A DNA stretch of 64,000 nucleotides from positions 8,556,001 through 8,620,000 of the forward strand of contig AP026545.1 in assembly GCA_026075535.2 (NCBI GenBank). Reading direction: 5' to 3'. Source of the DNA: Tricholoma matsutake. Lineage: Eukaryota > Basidiomycota > Agaricomycetes > Agaricales > Tricholomataceae. The notes beneath the pieces are model-generated. The model searched no databases. It worked only from the letters and a program-made list of their open reading frames with translations, and was not told the DNA's origin. Each line of letters begins with the position of its first letter. Within the stretch, counting starts at the first letter, position 1. Positions 21,208 to 28,488 of the stretch are shown here, in pieces. A program made the position numbers and the translations under genes.

Positions 21208-23510
21208 GTGGAAGTGAGTGATTCTGAGCTTGAATATGTGGATCCAGAGGACCCTACATATATTACAGAGGAGGATCCATTTACGAGCACATCCTTCAAG
21301 AGAGCTTCTTCTCCTGGAAGCATGGATGGAGAACCACCCGAAACTGAAGACGAGTTGAGCGATTATAGTCCCCCACCCTCACCCACCTTAAAGAACTTCC
21401 TCACAGCATCTACGTTGAGTACCACCACTTCAAAGCAAGATTACACTGAATGAAGCACAAACACACCACATGCAAGTCCAGAAAAGAAGCGAAGTCGCAT
21501 CCAAGTTGCATCTTCAACTCGTGTAGCCTTTGAAATATCTGCGGATGACAAAACAATGGGGAAAAGACCTCAAGGACTACTGCAGTTTTTCCAGAAGGGT
21601 ACCAAAGCACACATGAGCACTTACTGGGCAAAGCAGAAGGAACTCATAGGTGACCAGCATGAGAACAACAAATTTAATGCCAAGGTCAATGAGCTGCAAA
21701 AAAAGGAAGATCGTAGGGAATCCGCACGCACGAGGAAACAGAAGCAGAGAGCACGGGAAAAACAATCTGAAATACAAACTGGAGTGCAGAGCCCAGGAGG
21801 AAGAAAGTGAAAGGTGAGTACAAGATATACAATTACTAACGCAGGCTCACCGGTACATATTGTAGATTATTGAGATGGATCTCGAAGATCAAGCATCCAA
21901 AAAGGCCAAAGGAAACATTGCAGAATTAACATGTCCAGCATGTGCATTGAAGACGAAGATTAAAAATAAACACAGGAAGCCACAGGGTCGGAAGAAGAAA
22001 CACCAAGAAAGGCCAGCGAAGTATCACAACTGGCATACACCCTTTTGTTGGTCTCAAATTCTGCTGGCAGCAAAGGAGGTTGGATGGAGGATGGGCATTG
22101 ACAGTTGTGACAGCACGCGGTATCATTCTTGCTATGATCTTGCACACGAAGCCTGAGATCTTGGACAAGAAGTTTAAAGATGGCTCAACATTCCGGGCCT
22201 CCGATTCATTTGTCCAAGGATGATTGCACAAAACACTGTCATGGAGCGTGTGTAAGGCAACCCAAGTGGCACAGAAACTCCCAGATGACTGGGAGGACCA
22301 ATGCACGAGGTCATTCTTCTGTAAAGCATACATCATCAAAGAGGAAGACATACCCCCTCCCTATATGTCAACTCTGAAAGCAGGTCTCCATGATCGGTGT
22401 TGATGAGAAGCGGGCATTTACAGTCCTCGTGTCTGTAGCAGCTAACGGCACCTTGTTACTGTTCCAAGCGATCTACGAGGGCCTCACAAATAGATCACTC
22501 CCAGAATCATCGACTCTCAATCACAACGAGGTCATCGAAGCAGGCTTTCTGTTGGAATTCTCTGGCACAAAAACCTACTGGTCAAATCAGCAAACAATGT
22601 GATCTTTTGTAGATAATATCCTTGCACCTTACTTCGATGCGGAGAAAGTGAAACTCAACTTGCCACCCTGTCAAAAAGTTCTCTGGCAAATTGATGTCTG
22701 GTCTGTGCACCACTCAAAAGAATTTCATAATTGGATGGGCGAGCACCACCCACAGATTTGTCTTGATTTTGTGCCCGGTGGTTGTACAGGTGTCCACCAG
22801 CCCTGTGATGTTGGCATTCAGTGACCCTTCAAGTTGTCAGTAAAACGGTCTTACCATGAAGATATTGTCAAAGAAATTCTTGCACAGGTGGACAAAGGTA
22901 AAACTACTCTAAAGATTGATGATCGTCTTCCAGTTCTCTGAAACCGCAGTGTACAATGGCTCTGGAATGCATACAAAGCAGTAAATAAAAAGGTGCTTGT
23001 AAAAAAGGTGCAAACAACTATGTACTAAAGACAGTACTAATGCTAAGATTGTAATTGTTGACCAGGCATTTGAGCTGTGCACTGTGCGAGAGTGGAACCT
23101 GTTGTATCAGTGTCTGACTAGTTTTGAAGCTCGGGAGGCACTTCAAGGGATGAAACAAAAGGATCCTGCATTCTGGCAGGAACTCACAATGGAGGATTCA
23201 CCAGATCTGCCAAGTGAAAAGGCTGACTTACCAGAAGATAGTTTGCCGACGACTGAGGAAGAGGATGAGGACTTGGATGATAGTGATGTACCAATCCAGA
23301 CGCTCGTCGCGATGGTTGTGGGTGATGAAATGCCAGCTGGGGTTGCAACTTGTTCAAGCAGCTCACTGATGTCGATCTGAGCGGCAGATAGCATGGGTGG
23401 AACTCCTGTTGACTCGGAAGCAGGAGTGGCTGAAGCTGAGACATTGGCCGAAACTAAGGGGTGGAAGAAGAGAAAGGCTGAGGAAAGCACAAGAAAATGG
23501 TAAACAGACT
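21208..23510 (+). pseudogene. DDE_1 superfamily transposase, decayed
   Basis: The first part (21208-21810) is acidic and then basic (EEDPF, coiled RRESARTRKQKQRAREK). A Cys pair, CPACALK, occurs near 21935. A conserved WHTPFCWSQILLAAKEVGW stretch (22030-22090) precedes the catalytic domain. There, GVDEKRAFTVLVSV holds the first Asp, LWQIDVWSVHHSKEF the second and VHQPCDVG the third, with YWSNQQTM between the first and second, as in pogo/Tigger-like DDE_1 proteins. An acidic C-terminal tail (EEEDEDLDD) follows at 23255-23285. Lesions include TGA at 22822-22824 in GIQ-stop-PFK and others near 21451 and 22938. Introns probably also separate the parts. The TA duplication agrees with this family. 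Confidence 0.8.
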
Positions 23511-23876
23511 ATACCAGCAAGACTTCTGGCAGCATGACGATGGCAATGACTCAGATGTTGAAGCAGTGGGAGGACTCTGATCTACGTGTGAGCGCTTACC
23601 TCATTCCCACATCACATTTGGAAACTCATTGGTTTTTTTTTATTTCAGAGGGAGAGATCTCCGTGGTTTTTGTACCTAACACCTTCAAGCATTTGTAGAC
23701 AGAAAATTCAGAACTAAACTGCCGTATTTGAGCCGAAAAATCAGTTTTTTCGCACTGTGACATATTTCCTCAGCCGTTTTCGTCAGCTACCCTGTGTGAC
23801 ATGGGACAGGTGTGACATTTCCTCGATTTTGGAAGGGCTGTGATGTGTGACCGACGAATTGAATGAAATGGTACAG

Positions 23877-23985
23877 TATATTATCTCAGTGAGTTCTTAT
23901 TAGTTTACCATGATCTCGGACTTGATCTGATCTATTTCGACATCATTTGAAGGCTATGGAGAGATGAGAGTCTAGCGCCTATCGG
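23877..23985 (+). repeat. Tandem array of 160-bp repeat, continued
   Basis: The unit resumes with ATTATCTCAGTGAGTTCTTA and runs to GTCTAGCGCCTATCGG. There the LTR-like insert 23986-25108 breaks it before ..TTGGTTTCTTTTCAATC resumes at 25109. Confidence 0.75.
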
Positions 23986-25108
23986 TGATAGGTTGTCTCC
24001 TTGGCTCAAAGGCTGATTCACCATTTTGACCACATTCTAATCACATCGGATAACTCCTACAATGTCCCAGAAGCAGTGCGACCACTCCCGACCAAGTCTA
24101 CCAAACACGGTAGAGCATCGTAGAACACGGTCGAACATTGTCGAGCATCATATCAAACATGATCAAACATCGTCGAGCATCGCGAGCATTGTATCGAACA
24201 CAATCGAATGCGGTCAAGCATTGTGAGCATCGTTGAATGTGATCGAACATCGTCAAGCATCGTCAAGCATCATCGATCAATATCGAGAGACTGCGAGCAA
24301 CATTGGGCGCCGCATTTGTTATCTATATGGTGGAATAACATGCGCCAGGAAGTATTCCAACTCGTGCTCAAACTTGCTGATAGTAGGTCAGCCTCGTTCC
24401 AAGTCCCTATCGCACACAGAACCCGCTGGATGCATTATTGCGAGACTTAGCGCAGTTTATACACAAAGGACAGTCCCCTTTTAGTTCTATACCCTTTATT
24501 ACTCTTTCATCATATGATATATATCTTTCTTGTTCAGATTCCAGTCTCCTTTTTGGCCTTGTGCCTTAACTCATATCTTTTGCCTCATGTTCTACACATG
24601 TTCTCTAGCCTTTTTAGGTACTTTCTTTATTTTATATAAAAAGATGTACTAGATACAAAGAAAAACAAGAAAGTCGTCGTCTTCCTCCCAGATCACAGTG
24701 ATTTGAGAGTACAGTTTAGTCTTATTCAGTCCAAAGTTTGGTGTTTTACGCTAAACTTCCTTGAAATTCCTCGCATTATGCTATTTTCACTCTCGCTTCC
24801 CTCGATTAGCCTTTTCATCACTTCTACTACTCATCTAGTCCCCCAATCTTGCATCCAAACATATCTGTGCACTCGAAATTCCTCGAAACCTCTTTGAAAA
24901 ATATCGCGACATCTCGAAAATCATCGCAAAGTCTCGAAACACATTCTTTTAGCCTCGAACTGCTTCGACAAGCAGTTGTTTTATGACTATTTGATGGTCG
25001 GTCTGACAGGTGACATCTAGAGGGCCTCGCAACCTTCCTCTGACTCGTGTTATACCATCTGAAGCCAATTTGTGGGTTTTGTTTGGGTTTCCGGGTTGAG
25101 CATCATCA
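23986..25108. mobile_element. Solo-LTR-like insertion with CATCG-rich tract
   Basis: The insert starts TGATAGG, ends GAGCATCA and splits a 160-bp repeat unit. Flanks TCGG/TTGG could be a short target duplication with one mismatch. It holds a degenerate array of about 10 bp (TCGAACATCG / TCGAGCATCG) at 24100-24290, pyrimidine-rich stretches, and a TATA-like TTATATAAAA (about 24633). The distal part (CCTCGCAACCTTCCTCTGACTCGTGTTATA, near 25025) matches the end of the window near 63965-64000, so it is a repeated family. No ORF of substance is seen. Calling it an LTR rests on TG...CA ends and size. Confidence 0.5.
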
Positions 25109-25435
25109 TTGGTTTCTTTTCAATCTCAACATCTGTGTCAGGAGAAGGGGTTGAAATAGATATATATTATCTCAGTGAGTTTTTATCAGTTTAAGATGAT
25201 CTTGTACTTGTTCTGATACTACTTTGATGTCATTTTAAGGTGCTGAAAAGATGAGAGGCCCATACCATTCACAGCAAGATCTTCGGTATAGACTACTTAA
25301 AATGTAACATATGTAGTGTTTGCCATAGTACACTGTAGCATAGCATAATACATAATAGTGTACCCACAGGTTTACTTGCATATACAATATCTGCAACAAC
25401 CTGTACCTGCATCAACAGGTAGACAACCTACCAGG
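25109..25435 (+). repeat. 160-bp repeat unit and short flank
   Basis: A further unit of the 160-bp family (GGTTTCTTTTCAATCTCAAC...GTGAGTTTTTATCAG...GATGAGAGGC) ends near 25290. It is followed by about 140 bp of unremarkable sequence with CAGGTAGACAACCTACC, up to the target duplication GTATG at 25436-25440. Confidence 0.6.
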
Positions 25436-25440
25436 GTATG

Positions 25441-25664
25441 TGTTGGATTATATAATCTGTCACTGCTTAATCAGTGCTTAACAGATCATAGTTTGCACAC
25501 ACACACAAGTGATGTGATAGTTGTAGCAATCCATGTCTGGTTATATGGTATCCTTGTTCTGTTGAACCCTATAAGACCTGATAGCTCAGTTGGTCAGAGC
25601 ATCTGGTATATGTCCAGGAGGGCCTTGGTTCAATCCCCAGTCTGGTCATCTTTTCTGTTTAACA
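25441..25664 (+). repeat. tRNA-bearing LTR, copy A
   Basis: This 224-bp repeat starts TGTTGGATTA, ends CTGTTTAACA and contains a tRNA-like unit at 25575-25647. It is opposite in orientation to copies B and C. Its U5 end abuts the U5 end of the Copia LTR (AACA then TGTAG) without a spacer. Confidence 0.8.
25575..25647 (+). tRNA. tRNA-like unit in LTR copy A (probably a pseudo-tRNA)
   Basis: The 73 nt fold as a cloverleaf: acceptor GACCTGA/TCTGGTC (one mismatch), D stem GCTC/GAGC, anticodon stem TCTGG/CCAGG, T loop TTCAATC. The A box TAGCTCAGTTGG and B box GGTTCAATCC fit Pol III promoters. By position the anticodon would be UAU, but position 33 is A instead of the near-invariant U, and one T-stem pair is mismatched. 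Function as a real tRNA is doubtful; function as an internal promoter is possible. Confidence 0.55.
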
Positions 25665-26037
25665 TGTAGAAAATCAATCCTAGTGTAAACAAGAATGAAC
25701 TCAGTCTCTGTACAAGTGACTATATTCCGGATATACTGTACCTAGTGTAAACAAGAATGAACTATACAACGTACAGTAAGTCACGATCCATGTCTGTAAT
25801 AAGGTCGGTACTCACCTCAGTCTCTGTACAAGTGACTAAGGTGGTAGGGTAATTATCTACTGTATATATATGTATCGTGTAAGATAAAGAGGAGTAGGCA
25901 TAAAGGTATCTATGATATAGATCCAGACACACACCTCAAAGGGATCACACTAAATATAGTATGTGCATCAAAGGGCGTGCCGGGATCCGTATATGGTAAT
26001 ACAGCGCTCAGGTGTGTTCACGGTGTGATTCTCAACA
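25665..26037 (-). mobile_element. Copia 3' LTR
   Basis: On the minus strand it runs from TGTTGAGAATC (26037) to CTACA (25665), 373 bp, and is homologous to the LTR at 1165-2011. It is preceded by the polypurine tract GGTGAGGAGGAG (26038-26049), so it is the 3' LTR of the pol fragment at 26050-26919. Confidence 0.82.
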
Positions 26038-26049
26038 CTCCTCCTCACC

Positions 26050-26919
26050 GTGGACACTCCTTCTCACATGGAATCGTATTAGCATAACCCTAAAAAGTTG
26101 TGAAGGTAAGTGAATTGTTTGACGTCTAGGGCCTTTGTGAACATGTCTGCAGGGTTTTTGCGGGTATTGACGTATGTGAGTTGTAGTTCGTTTGATTGAA
26201 TGTGTTCGCGAAGGAAGTGGTATTTTATATCAACGTGTTTGACATGGGAATGGAGAAGGGAATCCTCAGATAGGGACTTTGTTGTGGTGTTATCACAGTG
26301 TATAGTTGTTGGAAGATGTTGTTGGTAATCGATAGATTTGAGTAGTGCTCGCAACCAGATACACTCCTTGGCTGTTTTGAAAGCTGCCACATATTCTGCC
26401 TTGCATGATGAGGTTGCAACAACTTTCTGCTTACGAGCCGTCCAAGAAACAACTCCTGAACCAAGGGAACATACATAACCACCGACACTACGGCGTGTGT
26501 CAAGACAATTTGCCCAGTCAGAGTCACTGAATGCTTGAAGGTTAATAGGGTGATCGCCTCCAAGGTAAAGTTTGAGGTCCCATGTCCCCTTGAGATATCA
26601 TACCAATCTGATAGCTGCATGCCAATGTTCAAATGAATAGCAGTTGAGGTATTGCGAGAGTTGTTGGACAGCATGAGAAATATCGGGGCGCATTGATATG
26701 GACAGGTAAAGTAGACAGCCGACTAAGGATCAGTATGGGAGTTTATTGAGTTGGAGTTGATCTTTGGAAGACATTGATTGTCGATCTGGGCAGCGTAATT
26801 TTGAACCCGGTTCTAGAGGTGCCGACACAGGGTGAGCATCCTTTTGACCAAACTGTTCAATTATTTTGTTGATCAAAGCAGTCTGTGAGAGTGCGACTGT
26901 CCGGGTGAATGTAGGAATG
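26050..26919 (-). pseudogene. Copia reverse-transcriptase end and RNase H
   Basis: The minus-strand reading starts in the RT C-terminal linker (ALINKIIEQFGQKDAHPVSAPLEPG, split here only by the junction with LTR B). After frame changes it reaches a Copia RNase H (AAFKTAKECIWLRALL, IHCDNTTTKSL, HVDIKYHFLREHI, NPADMFTKAL). Gag, protease, integrase and most of RT are absent. The 5' boundary coincides with the truncated end of LTR B at 26919/26920, which suggests template switching or recombination. Confidence 0.82.
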
Positions 26920-27136
26920 CAGAAAAGATGACCAGACTGGGGATTGAACCCAGGCCCTCCTGGACATATACCAGATGCTCTGACCAACTGAGCTATCAGG
27001 TCTTATAGGGTTCAACAGAACAAGGATACCATATAACCAGACATGGATTGCTACAACTATCACATCACTTGTGTGTGTGTGCAAACTATGATCTGTTAAG
27101 CACTGATTAAGCAGTGACAGATTATATAATCCAACA
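26920..27136 (-). repeat. tRNA-bearing LTR, copy B (3' LTR of miniature element)
   Basis: It begins TGTTGGATTA at 27136, immediately after the polypurine tract, and ends ...CTTTTCTG at 26920. It lacks the last ~7 nt of the LTR before fusing to Copia RT sequence. Confidence 0.78.
26930..27002 (-). tRNA. tRNA-like unit in LTR copy B
   Basis: Same 73-nt cloverleaf as in copy A, but with a perfect T stem (CTGGG/CCCAG), so this is the best-folding of the three. A and B boxes are intact; position 33 is again A. Confidence 0.55.
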
Positions 27137-27206
27137 CACCCCCTTAATCTGGCACATCTAAATCTGCTTAGGTAATCTGGCTGACAAAGTGCCAGGGCCC
27201 ATAACC
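27137..27206 (-). other. 70-bp interior of the miniature LTR element: PBS and polypurine tract
   Basis: Directly after LTR C comes GGTTATGGGCCC (27195-27206), the same initiator-tRNA-Met-type primer site as in the Copia element at 1151-1164. Directly before LTR B comes AAGGGGGTG (27137-27145), a polypurine tract. Nothing is coded between them. LTR-PBS-PPT-LTR with no genes defines a TRIM-type element, which would need Copia proteins in trans. Confidence 0.75.
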
Positions 27207-27428
27207 TGTTAAACAGAAAAGATGACCAGACTGGGGATTGAACCAAGGCCCTCCTGGACATATACCAGATGCTCTGACCAACTGAGCTATCAGGTCTTAT
27301 AGGGTTCAACAGAACAAGGATACCATATAACCAGACACAGATTGCTACAACTATCACATCACTTGTGTGTGTGCAAACTATGATCTGTTAAGCACTGATT
27401 AAGCAGTGACAGATTATGTAATCCAACA
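27207..27428 (-). repeat. tRNA-bearing LTR, copy C (5' LTR of miniature element)
   Basis: 222 bp, TGTTGGATTA (27428) to TTTAACA (27207). It differs from copy A mainly by a CA-repeat length change and a few substitutions. It is followed on the minus strand by the PBS and flanked outside by the GTATG duplication. Confidence 0.8.
27224..27296 (-). tRNA. tRNA-like unit in LTR copy C
   Basis: Same 73-nt cloverleaf as in copy A, with the same T-stem mismatch (CTTGG/CCCAG). A and B boxes are intact. The anticodon position reads UAU with A at position 33. Confidence 0.5.
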
Positions 27429-27433
27429 GTATG

Positions 27434-28265
27434 GGTACAGGTTGGCATTCAGACACCCACGGGTTTACCCATGCCATTGCCTAACTTCAACTTACAGGTT
27501 TTAACTCACTTACAACAATGCAACTGCCTGACCAATGCACCCACACAAACATGAACAACAACAGCAAGGGAAGGCAAAAATGACAGGGGAACACCAACGA
27601 GGACAATGGGACAATGGAGGACAAGGGGACAAGGAGGCCTTCATCCCCCAGCACCCAGCACGACCCTAAAATTGATTTAAAATTTATATAATTGAAATGC
27701 TCAGAAGTGCAATTACAATATATTTTCATACAGCACAGCGCACCACAGGGCATCACAAGGTACTCTAGGGTGCTTGATGTGTCCTGGGAAATAGCCCTTA
27801 ACCCTGGGAAAGCTTGTGTCAAAAAGTGATTTTCCTGATGAACGATGCCAACACCAACACCAACAACACCAACACCAATGCCAGTGATGCCAACACCAAT
27901 GCCTATGCCAATGGCGCCACCAATGCCTAGCACCCACATCCAGCCTCGTGAGCCACTGCTTGTGGGGGGGGATTGTGAAGTGTTTTTCTTTTCTTTTCTT
28001 TTTTCTTTTCTTTTTGTTTCATTTTTCAATTTGTTTCTTTTCTTTTCTTTCTTTCTTTTCTCCTTTCTTTTCTTTTCTTTCTTTCTTTTCTCCTTTCTTT
28101 TCATTTTTTTTTCTTTTCTTTTCTTGTCTTTTTTCATTTCATTTCTCATTTCCTGTTAATTCAGTATGTATATAATTCATTGTGTAAGTAGTAAGTACAT
28201 AGGACTAATCAATAGCTAGTACATAGTGTTGTATAGTTGTAAGTAGTAAGTAGATAACAAGTAGT
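27434..28265. repeat. Repeat DNA with long polypyrimidine tract
   Basis: A (CCAACA)n-type satellite at 27848-27930 resembles 15440-15590. From about 27979 to 28155 the plus strand is almost pure pyrimidine, mainly TTTTC/TTTCT units, which explains the Phe/Ser and Lys/Glu/Arg reading frames there. 28160-28265 contains AGTAAGTA / AGTACATAG repeats. No gene is supported. Confidence 0.6.
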
Positions 28266-28488
28266 TAACTGGTCCTGATCAGTCAAAGGACTGTTCAGGA
28301 CTGAAGTCAGTTCTGGACTGGTTAAAACCGGTCCAGTAACTGCTTGTAACCATAGTGGACTGGTCCTGTAGGGTCCGGTCCAGTTTTTTGTACCTTTGTG
28401 AAATATATAGAACCGGTCCAGTCCCGGTTCTCTCCTGAAAGGGTGAAAAAAACCAGACTGGACCAGACCTCAAAGCACTAGTTGAAAC

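Larger units (their letters stand above)
19688..23876 (+). mobile_element. 4.2-kb Tc1/mariner-type (DDE_1) element with Ulp1 protease gene
   Basis: TIRs CTGTACCATTTCAATCAAT (19688) and its imperfect inverse ending GGTACAG (23876) are flanked by TA on both sides. Removing the element and one TA rejoins a unit of the 160-bp array precisely. Inside, in one orientation, are a Ulp1-like cysteine protease gene and a DDE endonuclease gene. CpG is less depleted than in the Gypsy remnant, suggesting a younger insertion. Both genes now carry stops. Confidence 0.82.
25441..27428. mobile_element. Composite retroelement insertion with inverted tRNA-bearing LTR ends
   Basis: The pentamer GTATG flanks the whole block (25436-25440 and 27429-27433), so it entered as one molecule. 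Read on the minus strand from the right, the order is tRNA-LTR C (27428-27207), PBS, 70-bp interior, polypurine tract, tRNA-LTR B (27136-26920, last ~7 nt missing), Copia RT to RNase H, Copia polypurine tract, Copia 3' LTR (26037-25665), then tRNA-LTR A in the opposite orientation (25664-25441). Both outer ends are therefore U3 ends (TGTTGGATTA). The simplest reading is a chimeric reverse transcript or joined cDNAs integrated by an LTR integrase. Confidence 0.75.
14766..28480. mobile_element. 13.7-kb hAT-like element with nested insertions, inserted in Gypsy integrase
   Basis: The left end TAGTGCTTTGAGGTCC (14766) and the right end, whose reverse complement is TAGTGCTTTGAGGTCTGG (28480), are inverted repeats. 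The octamer GTTGAAAC flanks both sides (14758-14765 and 28481-28488). Removing the element and one octamer restores the Gypsy reading frame across ...DNGFN-CIL. About 200 bp at each end is packed with GGTCCAGT/ACTGGACC subterminal motifs. No hAT transposase survives inside, so the core is non-autonomous. Most of its length is later nested insertions: 17547-19026, 19688-23876, 23986-25108 and 25441-27428. Confidence 0.8.

Noticed and set aside
25575..27296. Three functional tRNA-Ile(UAU) genes
   Set aside because: Cloverleaf and promoter boxes are good, but position 33 is A in all three and they sit in LTRs; reported as tRNA-like units.
27487..28170. Lys/Glu/Arg-rich and Phe/Ser-rich long ORFs
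   Set aside because: Both strands of the polypyrimidine tract; compositional, not coding.
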